From CAG-791 sp963650385 (GTDB lineage: Bacteria; Bacillota; Clostridia; Lachnospirales; Lachnospiraceae): 64,000 nt of DNA. Below, piece by piece: positions 7,675 to 16,256 of this stretch (the first letter of the stretch is position 1; each line of letters begins with the position of its first letter). The position numbers and the translations under genes are program-made. The notes beneath the pieces were generated by a model. The model made no database searches and was not told the DNA's origin. It saw only the letters and a program-made list of their open reading frames with translations. The stretch covers positions 43,993 through 107,992 of the forward strand of contig CAVJLL010000002.1 in assembly GCA_963650385.1 (NCBI GenBank), given 5' to 3'.

Positions 7675-8904
7675 TCACGCGTATATCTTCCGCACCAGCT
7701 TCTCGCAGTACTCCGCCAGCGTATCAAAGTGAATGCGGCCTCTCCCGGCCGCAGCCTCCCGGCAATTTTCCTGATAGCGTGCCAGCCGCGGCGCGTCCTC
7801 ATACAGGGAGCGGATCTTCTCCGCCAGCTCCTTCGCATCGCCTGCCGCAAAGAGCTCTCCCGTCTCCCCCTCTGCAATCAGCTCCGGCGTGCCGCCCAGA
7901 TTCGAGGTGAGAACCGGCGTGCCATACATCTGCGCTTCCATCACGGAAAACGGACAGTTCTCATACCATTCCGACGGGCAGACGGTAAACCTGGCCCTTC
8001 GAATCGTCTCCTCCAGGTCTCTTCCCTTCAGGAAGCCAACATTCGTGATATTCGGAATCCCCTTTATGTTCTCCTCCAGCGGACCGGAGCCGGCAAAGAC
8101 AAACGGGATCTCCGGCAGTGTCCGGCAAACCTCGAGGAGCGTGCGGATTCCCTTTTCCTCGGAGAAACGGCCGTAATAAAGGACATAGTCGCCCTTTGTC
8201 CCCGATTCTTCCAATACCTCCGCTCTCTCGATGAAGTTGTGCATTGCCACCGTCTTCGCTGCCAGAACAGGATTGCTGTCCAGCTTCGTTTTCATAAATG
8301 CGGAGCAGCAGATGATCCGGTCAATGTACCGGTATGTTCCCCTTTTGTTCCAGTACTCCGCCTCCAGCATGCCAACGGCAGACTTCGCCGCTGAGCCGTG
8401 AATGCACCGTCCCTTTATACAATTCATGTAGTGACCACCCAGACACCGCTCGCAGTTCTGCATCGTGTTCGGGTTGTTCAGCATGTGGTTCGGACAAACC
8501 AGCTGATAGTCGTGCGCCGTGTAAACAATCCGGCATCTCCTGCCGGCCTCTTCTCTCCACTTCACAATTTCCAGAATGACAGACGGCGTCAGCTGATAAT
8601 TGAAATTGTTGAGGTGGCAGACATCCGGCTGAAAGTCGTCCAGCACCTGCCGGATCTTCCGCCTCGCCTCACTGCTGTAGATGGTCTTCAAAGGGTAGGT
8701 CAGCTTCGCGAGCCTGCTGCCGCCGTGGAAATCCATGTCCGGCGTATAGGCCTCCGCACGGTTGCCGACGCAGCGTCCCTCGTGCTCCATACCGAAATAC
8801 TGCACCTCATGTCCCATCGCCTGCAGCTGCTGGCCAAGCTTAAAAATATATGTCTCCGACCCGCCGTTCGGGTAGAGAAACTTGTTAATCATCAAAATTT
8901 TCAT
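7675..8904 (-). CDS. Glycosyltransferase family 4 with Cys cluster
   Basis: A GT-B enzyme of 409 aa, starting MKILMINKFLYPNGGSETYI, where the GGSE loop is the acceptor-side glycine motif. The C-terminal donor lobe has VLYYGRFSEEKGIRTLLEV and the CPSEWYENCPFSVMEAQ segment with the E-x7-E arrangement. Between residues 145 and 180 lie five cysteines (CPNHML, NCERC, NCIKGRC), a pattern seen in a GT4 subgroup and possibly metal-binding. The frame is open to 8919, but the ATG at 8904 fits the family start; no strong ribosome site is visible. It follows the Rpn gene by 14 bases. Donor and acceptor are unknown. Confidence 0.85.
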   Translation of the reverse strand: MKILMINKFLYPNGGSETYIFKLGQQLQAMGHEVQYFGMEHEGRCVGNRAEAYTPDMDFHGGSRLAKLTYPLKTIYSSEARRKIRQVLDDFQPDVCHLNNFNYQLTPSVILEIVKWREEAGRRCRIVYTAHDYQLVCPNHMLNNPNTMQNCERCLGGHYMNCIKGRCIHGSAAKSAVGMLEAEYWNKRGTYRYIDRIICCSAFMKTKLDSNPVLAAKTVAMHNFIERAEVLEESGTKGDYVLYYGRFSEEKGIRTLLEVCRTLPEIPFVFAGSGPLEENIKGIPNITNVGFLKGRDLEETIRRARFTVCPSEWYENCPFSVMEAQMYGTPVLTSNLGGTPELIAEGETGELFAAGDAKELAEKIRSLYEDAPRLARYQENCREAAAGRGRIHFDTLAEYCEKLVRKIYA

Positions 8905-8918
8905 GGCAATGCGCTGCA

Positions 8919-9737
8919 TCAGGCAGTCTTTGTTTCAGCCAGTTCTTTTACTTTTTCGAGAGGAAGTCCACTGTATTCTGCTATTTTTTCGATAGGCAAG
9001 TTGTCCGCAATCATTTTCTTTGCGTTTTCAATGGCACGTTTTGTTTCGCCCTCAATCCTTCGTTCTTCTCCGTATATTTCAATCGCCTTACACACTTTTG
9101 CTCGACCTCCTTCCGTCTCCTTATAATGATGCATTCCACGTTTTAATACATCGTAAAACATATCGACCGAACTTGTGCATCTGAAATCGTGCATCAGTTT
9201 TCCGATATCAGACGAATCATTTTTATAAGCTCCATTCACATATATAATGTGGTTGCCATCATCGAACTGCGCATTGTCCAGCTCCTTAATGTACCGGTTC
9301 ACATGGTACATGGGAAGCCCCTTTTTCATTACGTCATTCTCTGTAATGAAAATCACGTATGAGTCGCACAAGGCCGAAAATTTCTGCTTCTCCTTGAGCA
9401 TGTTATAATCCACAACGCCACTCAGGAATCTGGCTCTCCTCTCCCCGGCTCCGCTGTCTGCTCTCTGAATTTCGATATCGTAGTTCTTTCCATCCGAATC
9501 GACTGCAAAAATATCCAGAACCACATCCCTCCCGTCTACAGCAGGATTCGTTTCATGCTTCTGCACTTCAATGAGCTTAACTTCGATATCGGAACGGTTG
9601 AGAATTACATCCAAGACCAATGCGGTTGCCTCAAAATTCTGATTGAAGAACAGCGTCATGAAATCGTCATCCAACAATCGGTAATTATCAAGAATGGCTA
9701 CTGCATCCTTGGATGGGGTGTAGTTATTGTCATTCAA
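8919..9737 (-). CDS. Rpn-family PD-(D/E)XK nuclease (putative transposase family)
   Basis: A 272-residue protein of the Rpn/TIGR01784 family, which in E. coli promotes RecA-independent recombination by nicking DNA. The nuclease core is visible as DVVLD (D75), a hairpin, then DIEIQ (E89, Q91), the family form of the ExK motif. The start is a TTG, decided by a strong AAGGAGG nine bases upstream. The C-terminus has the usual short coiled region with an amidated-looking repeat of Glu/Lys. Members spread between gut anaerobes and are often singletons; this one marks the border of an accessory stretch (8.9-11.3 kb). Confidence 0.85.
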   Translation of the reverse strand: MNDNNYTPSKDAVAILDNYRLLDDDFMTLFFNQNFEATALVLDVILNRSDIEVKLIEVQKHETNPAVDGRDVVLDIFAVDSDGKNYDIEIQRADSGAGERRARFLSGVVDYNMLKEKQKFSALCDSYVIFITENDVMKKGLPMYHVNRYIKELDNAQFDDGNHIIYVNGAYKNDSSDIGKLMHDFRCTSSVDMFYDVLKRGMHHYKETEGGRAKVCKAIEIYGEERRIEGETKRAIENAKKMIADNLPIEKIAEYSGLPLEKVKELAETKTA

Positions 9738-9794
9738 GGTTTCTTACCTCCTTCTTCGCACATCGTCTTTAATGAGTTTTCAACGGATCCCCTT

Positions 9795-9864
9795 CCGATT
9801 TCAATCGTGAATTCGCCTGCAAGCAGTCAATTCACATTGAAATGTGGCAGGTGCTGAACAGATA
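9795..9864 (+). repeat. 70-bp dispersed palindromic repeat, copy 1
   Basis: Read on the plus strand this element matches bases 51368-51299 read on the minus strand at 62 of 70 positions with no gaps, by my manual alignment. It has internal dyad symmetry: ATTTCAAT-GTGAATT near the left end is the inverse of AATTCACATTGAAAT in the middle, around CTGCAAGCAG, which can itself fold. The shared right end is GCAGGTGCTGAACAGATA. Confidence 0.75.
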
Positions 9865-10106
9865 CAGATCAAGATGTGACCGCAGCCTGCATCTTACAAT
9901 GTATCGCCCGCATATCCTCCAGAAAAGACAATCTTCTTTGCAGGCAACCAATCTTGCAGGCCGCGGCGTCCACAGAAATGAACTCTGTTATGCAATTGAC
10001 TGCAGTATAGCAGGCAGCGCAGCGAAAGCCAATTGGGCAGATTAGACGATTTAAGATGGATAATTTTAGGGGCACTGTACAGGCGCCAGCCAACAGTAAT
10101 TCTCAC

Positions 10107-10142
10107 GAACCAGTGGCTGTAAAAGCTGGTTCACGCTATAAT
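10107..10142 (+). promoter_or_regulatory. Inverted repeat and -10 upstream of the DUF3791/DUF3990 cassette
   Basis: GAACCAG (10107-10113) and CTGGTTC (10126-10132) are perfect inverted arms 12 bases apart, ending four bases before a perfect -10 TATAAT (10137-10142). The arms flank the -35 position, so a repressor bound here would block the promoter, as expected for an autoregulated toxin-antitoxin-like unit. No good -35 is seen. Confidence 0.4.
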
Positions 10143-10242
10143 TGACAACAAGGAAATCTCGGATCAGAATCAGCAGTTTACCAGCATGCACAGCTGTAAT
10201 TCCTGTTTTCGGATTGAGCAATGCAACGGAGAACCACGACAT

Positions 10243-10467
10243 ATGAACAGAGAAAAAACAGATGATCTATTCCAGATTCAGATTCGATTATTCCGCCGGT
10301 TTCAGGTAAATGAGAATCTGAGCGCCAAAAACGCAGAAGCTGTTTTTCAAAAATATGATGTTTTTGAATACATCAAAATCTGTTATGAAGAATTCCATGT
10401 TCAGGGCGATGATGCAAACATGGATGACCTATATCAATATCTGAAAAAGAAAGGATGGCGAAGATGA
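10243..10467 (+). CDS. DUF3791 small protein, first gene of cassette
   Basis: A 74-residue acidic/helical protein. The segment NAEAVFQKYDVFEYIKICYE followed by EEFHVQGDDANMDDLYQYL matches DUF3791 as I know it (a helical domain ending in a yhtqg-like turn and a C-terminal helix). The frame is open to 10186, but the ATG at 10243 with GGAG upstream gives the family length. Genes of this family commonly stand next to DUF3990 genes. Its job is unknown; the size, position and coupling suggest an antitoxin or accessory factor. The stop overlaps the next start. Confidence 0.75.
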   Translation: MNREKTDDLFQIQIRLFRRFQVNENLSAKNAEAVFQKYDVFEYIKICYEEFHVQGDDANMDDLYQYLKKKGWRR

Positions 10468-11018
10468 AAGAAATGCAGCTATACCATGGCAGCTATTGCA
10501 TCATCCGAAATCCTTCCCTGCACCAATGTGCCGACGGAAAAGATTTCGGAAAAGGCTTTTATCTGACGACATCCAGAAGTCAGGCAGAGCGCTTTTGCAG
10601 AACATCCGTTGGAAAAGCTCTGAAAAACGGAAAAATCACAGAGCCGCAGGCCATAGGTTTCGTAAGTGTTTTCCGATTTGTTCCGGCAGATAATCTGACA
10701 ATATTAGAATTTACAGAAGCCAATGATGAGTGGCTTCGATGCGTCGGCGCTCACAGAAAAAAAGCTCTGTTCAAGTCTGAAACAGATCAATGGAAATCTT
10801 ATGACATCATCACCGGGAAAATTGCAAATGACACCACAAATCGTGTCATAACAAACTATATCAACGGCGATTACGGTTTTCCCGAAGACAGACGCGCTAT
10901 CGAATTTGCCATCAGTCTTCTGAAACCCGAGAAATTATCCGATCAGGAATGCTTCCGAACGAACAAAGCACTTGCATGCCTGCACTTTACAGAATGCTAT
11001 GAGGTACCAATCCAATGA
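10464..11018 (+). CDS. DUF3990 protein, ADP-ribosyltransferase-like fold suspected
   Basis: 184 residues beginning MKEMQLYHGSYCIIRNPSL. The LYHGS motif, followed by GKDFGKGFYLTTSRSQAERF, is the DUF3990 signature and resembles the H-Y-(S/T)-x-x-E style NAD-binding core of ADP-ribosyltransferases: LYHGS for the H-Y part, FGKGFYLT for the STS-like strand. I recall DUF3990 being placed with ADP-ribosyltransferases, but the assignment here is by motif only. The ATG at 10464 overlaps the stop of the upstream gene as ATGA and AAGGA lies ten bases before it. It is flanked on both sides by small coupled proteins, an arrangement that suggests a toxin with protective partners. Confidence 0.75.
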   Translation: MKEMQLYHGSYCIIRNPSLHQCADGKDFGKGFYLTTSRSQAERFCRTSVGKALKNGKITEPQAIGFVSVFRFVPADNLTILEFTEANDEWLRCVGAHRKKALFKSETDQWKSYDIITGKIANDTTNRVITNYINGDYGFPEDRRAIEFAISLLKPEKLSDQECFRTNKALACLHFTECYEVPIQ

Positions 11019-11260
11019 ATGAGAGCAAATACGATTACACCATGTTGAAGCTTGCCGGAATGGCAGCCGAATGCCTCGCAAGAGAACAAAAGATCTCCAG
11101 ATTAAATGCCTTCTTAAAACTGATGAAATCCAAGACCGGCGAAATGCTGTTTGACTCTTCTACCGATCTGTGGATGAACGGACCGGATTATATTGCCGAT
11201 GAATATAAAAGAGAAATGGATTTTAAAAGGCACAAAACAAAGCTGCAGCCCCGCCCCTGA
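11015..11260 (+). CDS. Small third protein of the DUF3791/DUF3990 cassette
   Basis: 81 residues, overlapping the DUF3990 stop by ATGA, so translation is coupled. The sequence YDYTMLKLAGMAAECLAREQKISRLNAFLKLMKSKTGEMLF is helical, and LFDSSTDLWMNGPDYIADEYKREM is likely a second helical part. It resembles the small helical proteins that follow DUF3990 genes but I cannot name the family. A role as a second antitoxin or adaptor is inferred only from position. It ends 27 bases before the converging DUF6056 gene with no terminator visible between. Confidence 0.7.
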   Translation: MNESKYDYTMLKLAGMAAECLAREQKISRLNAFLKLMKSKTGEMLFDSSTDLWMNGPDYIADEYKREMDFKRHKTKLQPRP

Positions 11261-11287
11261 ACGGCGTTGCCTATTCCTACGTGTCTC

Positions 11288-12821
11288 TCACTCCACCGCC
11301 TTCCCATAATACTCCGCCACCGCATCCGCCTTCAAAACGATCAGCGGCATCACGCCCTCCGGCGCATCCGCGAGCTCCTCGGCCTCCACCTGCACCGTCT
11401 CGCCGTCCGCATTCTCAATGGCAGAATAGAACTCCCGAACATCCCGGTAATACTGCTGCGTCCAGCCCTTCTGCAGATTCATCGCCAAAACCGACATCGG
11501 CGCCTGCGTCCGGGAATCCCCGTCATAAACCCGGTACACACAAACCGAGTCCAGCATCATCACCACCGCTGCCAGCAGCGCCAATCCCGCCGCCAGCTCC
11601 CTGCAGTCTCTCCAAATCCGCGCCAGATATCCACCAAGCCACAGTCCCGCCGAAACTGTAATCGCCGTATACGACAGGTTCAGCATCAAATACGTCCGCT
11701 CCGGCAGTCCCACCGATCCGTACCCCAGAATCACCGGGAAAATAGCCAGCACCGGCATCGGCAGCAGGAGCCAAAACAGCCTCTTAAGCCTTCCTCCATT
11801 GCCCCCCCCACGCCGTCTTCGGCGCCAGCAGCACTCCTGCCAGCACCGCCAGCACCAGCATAAAGCACAGAGCCGAAGTGTCCATCACCCGCCCCGTCTC
11901 ATCGAACAGCTGGAACAGCGTATTGCCCGCGGCATGGTACAGCGTCTTCAGCATGCCGCTTTTCTCCGCCGTCACATCGTGCCGCACATAATTTCCCGGC
12001 GCCAGCCCGTTGATCGTAGTTCCGATCAGTGCCGCCGCGATCGGCAGCAGGTACCAGAGCGCACCGTTTCCTCTCCGCCCTGTCCGCTTCCGAACGCACT
12101 TCTTCCATCCGAACAGATGCATGAACAGATACACGCCCAGCACCAGCATTCCGTAGCAAACCGGCACCGCAATCTGCAAGGACCCGCCGCAGGCCAGCAG
12201 CATAAAAACCGTCGCCCCGGCCAATCGCAAACAACAGCCTCCCTGCTGAAGCCGCAGGCTTCTTACGAGCAGCGCCGCCCCAGCCAGTGCCAACATCAGC
12301 GGAATCGTGTAGCTCACCGCCCCCGAGAACCAGAAGAAGTCCTCAGCATAGGAGCGAAGATTCAACAGACAGGTCACCGCCAGCACGTACATGCCCGCAA
12401 TCCCCCGCTCCGAGGAAAATCCCGTCCACTTCGCCAGCTCCCGAACAAACAAATACAGCGCCAGAAAAAATCCCAGGCACACCACGATCAGCAGCACGTG
12501 CAGCGCCGCATACGCATTCACTCCCGCATAATTCAGCGGACAGAGCGCGATCTGCAGGAACATGGTCAGATACGTCCCCTGCCAGCCCGCATACCGCATC
12601 TGCATAAACGCAAAAGCCGCCTTCCATACCGCCCCCGCAGACTCCAGTGCTCCGCCGGCCTCCACGGCATGCCAGTAATCATCCGCTGTAAAAAACGTAT
12701 ACCCGCACGTATACAGGAGCAATCCGATCTGCAGCGCCAATATCGCTGCCATCCCCAGCTCCGGCCACCGCCGGATGCGCCTTGCCTTCCCGTTGCCGCA
12801 ATTCTCCATGAAACTGTTCAT
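11288..12821 (-). pseudogene. DUF6056 membrane protein interrupted at a G8 run (possibly phase-off)
   Basis: The reading frame starts at 12821 and stops at 11784 after 345 codons, just past a run of eight G (11802-11809 on the plus strand as C). With seven G the frame reads ...APKTAWGGNGGRLKRLFWLLLPMPV... and joins the open frame ending at 11288, giving about 510 residues, close to the 513-518 of the paralogue at 14611. The N-terminus has the DUF6056 motifs TADDYWHAVE and GWQGTYLTM, followed by about ten membrane helices and a soluble C-terminal tail (DVREFYSAIENADGE). Such proteins are thought to act in surface-glycan assembly, probably as lumen-side GT-C-like enzymes. It follows the GtrII gene by three bases. 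Confidence 0.8.
11802..11809 (-). repeat. G8 homopolymer causing the DUF6056 frameshift
   Basis: Eight C on the plus strand, eight G in the coding strand. Loss of one G restores the full-length frame. Runs like this are typical slip sites, and also typical places for base-calling error. Confidence 0.85.
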
Positions 12822-12824
12822 GTC

Positions 12825-14513
12825 CTACTCGCTCACCTTCACCACTGTCACACCCCAGACATTCGCCGTCGCCCCGGCCGCCGGGTACACCGGCATCGCC
12901 GCCACCTCCGGCGAATTATAAATCGTCTCCAGCGTATCGCCCTCCGCATAGTTCACGTTGACACGCAGCTGCTGTTCCAGAAAATGTGACCAGCACAGGC
13001 GGTTTCCCTCCGTTCCCGGCGCCCACGAGCCGTACTGCGCATAGGAATTCGCCCTGCCATACAGCTCCGTTGCCGTGAACAGCGGCGACTCCTTCGGCGT
13101 CCCGTACACGAGCACCACATTCTCCGTGTAGTCCGCCCCGGCCGCCGTGAACCGGTTCAGCACCTGCTCGCCCAGCGTCTGGCAAAAGCGCCGCCCCGCG
13201 TACATTGCATACTGGTCCGTCACCGTCTGCCCCAGCATCCCGTACAGGAGAAGGAAAACAACGATTCCCTCGCCAATCGCGGCTGCGCGGCAGCACTTGC
13301 CGGCCCCTATGCAATTCCCACGTCCTACTCGGGCGGCTTCAACCCTGCCGGCTTTGCTGTCATCCCTGCCCCCGGGAATCCTGTCCCCTACGGCACCTTC
13401 GAACCGGGAGGCTTCTGCACCCTCTTCCTGCATCTGCGCGCCCCACAGGCACAATGTCAACGGCAGCACCATCGCCATTCCCATGGTCATCTGCATCATC
13501 GTATCCGAATACACCAGCAGGAAAAAGCTGTTCGCGAACACCGGAATCCACAGAATAGCCAGCACCGCCAGTGCCGCAGCAGCCGCTCCCTTCTCCTTCC
13601 ACAGCTTCCAGATGAGCCGCACCAGCACCGCCGCCGGCAGGAGATACACCAGCAGGAACCACCGGTGACTCTGCAGAAGATTAAAATGATACCCGTTCCC
13701 GCCAAAATAAAATCCAAATGCTGTGTACGTGTGCCGCAGATTTTCCGGCAGTCCCTTCAGCATACCGCCCAGTGTCACCGCATTCCCGCCGTTGTAATCC
13801 GACAGCGTCTCTCCCGTCACCGCAAGGCAAGCATACAGAAGCGCCTCATACAAAACCGCCCCCAGCACCACCGAGACCAGCATGCGTCCCACAAAGGCCA
13901 GCGCCCGTTTCACGGTATCCCTCTGCAGGAGCCAAAGAAAATAAAACAGTGCCGTCACACACAACACGCCCAGCGTTGCCTGGTAACAGCCCATCATCAC
14001 CGCCGTCAGGCAGGCCGCTTCTGTGCATTCTGCTGCACCGGCCGTCTTCCCCTGCACCGTACGATCCCGCACCGCCCATACTGCCAAAACCGCCAGCAGG
14101 AAAGAGAAAGCATCGTTAATCGACATATGGCTGTACGAGAGCTGGCACAGCACCGTCGGCGATGCCAGTGCCAGCATCCCGATCACCCACGCAAATACCC
14201 GCTCTCTTCTCGTCTCTGCGCGCAGCCCGAACAGCGCAAACAACACGAGAATTCCGGCCGCAAACAGCGCCAGCGCCACAACCGCCGGCAGCGGGTCCAG
14301 GGACACATTCCCCCGCAGCTTATCCAGGATCGGCCAGAACCACCGTCCCATCCGCAGCTCCGCCGCCCCCGTCATGTGGTCATCCTGATCCCACATGCCG
14401 TCCATGTCGTTCGTCAGCCGCAGGAGGATCAGAGGAAGATATATCAGGAGCCCGCCCAGGTATAACAAGAAGAACTGCTTCTTCAATTTGCTAGTTTCCG
14501 ATTTGCGTTCCAT
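12825..14513 (-). CDS. GtrII-like membrane glucosyltransferase
   Basis: A 562-residue polytopic protein. The first outside loop has NDMDGMWDQDDHMTGAAELRMGRW, with the acidic pairs and the following GRW expected of the GtrII (PF14264) family, which moves a sugar from an undecaprenyl-phosphate carrier onto a surface glycan. About ten helices follow, then a soluble C-terminal part of about 130 residues with ATELYGRANSYAQYGSW. Residues 355-410 form a hydrophilic Gly/Arg/Ala-rich insert between two helices (EEGAEASRFEGAVGDRIPGG onward) that looks out of place. It starts directly after 97 bases of spacer and is followed three bases later by the frameshifted DUF6056 gene. Confidence 0.8.
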   Translation of the reverse strand: MERKSETSKLKKQFFLLYLGGLLIYLPLILLRLTNDMDGMWDQDDHMTGAAELRMGRWFWPILDKLRGNVSLDPLPAVVALALFAAGILVLFALFGLRAETRRERVFAWVIGMLALASPTVLCQLSYSHMSINDAFSFLLAVLAVWAVRDRTVQGKTAGAAECTEAACLTAVMMGCYQATLGVLCVTALFYFLWLLQRDTVKRALAFVGRMLVSVVLGAVLYEALLYACLAVTGETLSDYNGGNAVTLGGMLKGLPENLRHTYTAFGFYFGGNGYHFNLLQSHRWFLLVYLLPAAVLVRLIWKLWKEKGAAAAALAVLAILWIPVFANSFFLLVYSDTMMQMTMGMAMVLPLTLCLWGAQMQEEGAEASRFEGAVGDRIPGGRDDSKAGRVEAARVGRGNCIGAGKCCRAAAIGEGIVVFLLLYGMLGQTVTDQYAMYAGRRFCQTLGEQVLNRFTAAGADYTENVVLVYGTPKESPLFTATELYGRANSYAQYGSWAPGTEGNRLCWSHFLEQQLRVNVNYAEGDTLETIYNSPEVAAMPVYPAAGATANVWGVTVVKVSE

Positions 14514-14610
14514 AGAATCTCAATTCCTCAGTGTCATGCAGCAAATTAATATCGCTTCCGACCGCAAATCCGCTGCAAATTAATTTTCCGTTCCCTGTAT
14601 TATCCCGACT

Positions 14611-16152
14611 TCAACGTATCGTATTTCGCGGCACACAGATCACCGACTGCTTGCCATAATACCTGGCATACACTTCGCTCGACCAGGCCGTCGGATCATC
14701 CAGCGGTACCATCAGCATAAACGGTCCCTGCTCATCATTCATCTCCGGCAGCTCCGCATCCGTGACATCCGGATCATTTAGAATCGACAGCCACTCCTCC
14801 ATCTGCTCATGGTAATCCGCCAGCGCACCGCCCCGAATAAACCGAACACAGGTATAATCCACGGATCCGCCAACCAAATGCCGTGACAATAGAAGGAGCA
14901 GCACCATGATCCCTGCAATACCTGCCAGACAGATTTTCTGTCTCCGAGTCTTTCTTCTGCTCTCATCGCAGCTCGTCTTCACCCCTGCACTGACCAGAAT
15001 CTCCAGCCACCAGACAATGGCAACCACCGTGATAAACCAATAGGAATCCGGACACCCCCCCGACGCATCCACGCCGGCATAAATAACCGGAGCGCGAACA
15101 ATGCATACCATAGCAAGTCCGCCGATCAGAGCCAGTCCCCACCGTTTCCATCCCAGGGCCGTCCTCTTGCCGGAGAACGCACCGCTGCACAGTATGAGCA
15201 GCAGCACGATTACCAGCAGCACCGGCAACAGAGCCCGAACCGACAGAAAATACCGAACTGTCTCCTCGATTCCCTCCCGGCCGCAGGAAACCAGCGTCCG
15301 AATCACCCTTTGAACTGAAAATCCAAAGTCCTCTCCGCCGCGTTTTTTGTTCCCCGGTGCCGCCGCACTGACGGCAAAGCCCGCCATTTCCACTGCAAGA
15401 GGAATCCACGGGACAAACGCTCTTCCTTTATTATCATTATCACGCTTCTCCCGGCAGGCCGCTCCTCTACGACTCACGCAATACTGGTACCACGGCAGAC
15501 AGAAAAACCACACCGCCGCCAGGACCACCTCCGGATAGCCCGCGCCGCCAAGGTACCCCATTCCCAAGAGCATCCCTGCCAGGAATCCCCATCCGCCGGT
15601 TTCCAGCCACCGCAGGCTCCAGCCCATACTCAAAAGTGCCACTCCATACGGAATACAGTAATGCGCCACCGACGTCCACCAGAAAACGCCGCATTTCATG
15701 TTCGGCATATACTGAATCAGCAGCAATCCGGTCAGAAAGAAAACACTCCACCGACCGGCCGCCGAAATCTTCCGTCTCCTCCCGGCAACATCCAGAAAAT
15801 ACCATGTCCCGCCCAGAATGCTCAGGAGCGCCACAGCAATCGTCACAGGATACCAGGCATCTCCCCATACGCCCGGCTGCAGGCTGAACAACATAACCGA
15901 AGACCACGTCCCCTGCCAGGAAAACCACGCTCCCTTTGCCGTCGCCGCAGCAGCCTGAAAGACTGCAAAAATGTTTCCGCCGTTTAAGACAACCTGGCGC
16001 ACACCGGCCCCGTAATTCAGATCATCTCCCGTTGCGCGCGCATAGGGTGCGACCATCGCAATTGGCAGCAACGACAAAGCAAAAATCAATCCGAATAAAA
16101 CAGCCAGAACCAGCTGTATCCTTCTATTCTCTCTTTCTGCTACATTATTCAT
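14611..16152 (-). CDS. DUF6056 membrane protein, intact paralogue
   Basis: About 513 residues (518 from a GTG at 16167; neither start has a well-placed ribosome site). The motifs YARATGDDLNYGAGVRQ and WFSWQGTWSSVML match those of the broken paralogue at 11288, and FWWTSVAHYCIPYGVALL is a further family segment. About eleven membrane helices are followed by an outside C-terminal region (YHEQMEEWLSILNDPDVTD). It contains an in-frame run of seven G (15055-15061) in the segment VDASGGCPDSYW. It is inferred to act on lipid-linked sugars or glycan chains outside the membrane; the reaction is unknown. Confidence 0.8.
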   Translation of the reverse strand: MNNVAERENRRIQLVLAVLFGLIFALSLLPIAMVAPYARATGDDLNYGAGVRQVVLNGGNIFAVFQAAAATAKGAWFSWQGTWSSVMLFSLQPGVWGDAWYPVTIAVALLSILGGTWYFLDVAGRRRKISAAGRWSVFFLTGLLLIQYMPNMKCGVFWWTSVAHYCIPYGVALLSMGWSLRWLETGGWGFLAGMLLGMGYLGGAGYPEVVLAAVWFFCLPWYQYCVSRRGAACREKRDNDNKGRAFVPWIPLAVEMAGFAVSAAAPGNKKRGGEDFGFSVQRVIRTLVSCGREGIEETVRYFLSVRALLPVLLVIVLLLILCSGAFSGKRTALGWKRWGLALIGGLAMVCIVRAPVIYAGVDASGGCPDSYWFITVVAIVWWLEILVSAGVKTSCDESRRKTRRQKICLAGIAGIMVLLLLLSRHLVGGSVDYTCVRFIRGGALADYHEQMEEWLSILNDPDVTDAELPEMNDEQGPFMLMVPLDDPTAWSSEVYARYYGKQSVICVPRNTIR

Positions 16153-16256
16153 ACCGTTATGATGCACTCTCCATCGCGGCTTTTTCTACATCAGAATGAC
16201 AGTAATTTTTCTCAACCGTGCCGCCCTGCACACTGTCTTCTTGACCAACATTTCTG

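Larger units (their letters stand above)
9738..10242. other. 505-base non-coding stretch with repeat and regulatory-looking elements
   Basis: Divergent spacer between the Rpn gene and the plus-strand cassette. It holds the 70-bp dispersed repeat at 9795-9864 and an inverted repeat beside TATAAT at 10107-10142. Short frames on both strands (for example 9842-10045 plus and 9894-10106 minus) lack ribosome sites and recognisable homology, so I do not call them. Confidence 0.6.

Noticed and set aside
7485..7877. 130-codon minus-strand frame covering the end of the GT4 gene and the rnf upstream spacer
   Set aside because: The first half is the GT4 gene in another frame; no start site or homology supports it.
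9842..10106. Short frames on both strands between the Rpn gene and the cassette
   Set aside because: No ribosome sites, no family, and overlap with the palindromic repeat; treated as non-coding.
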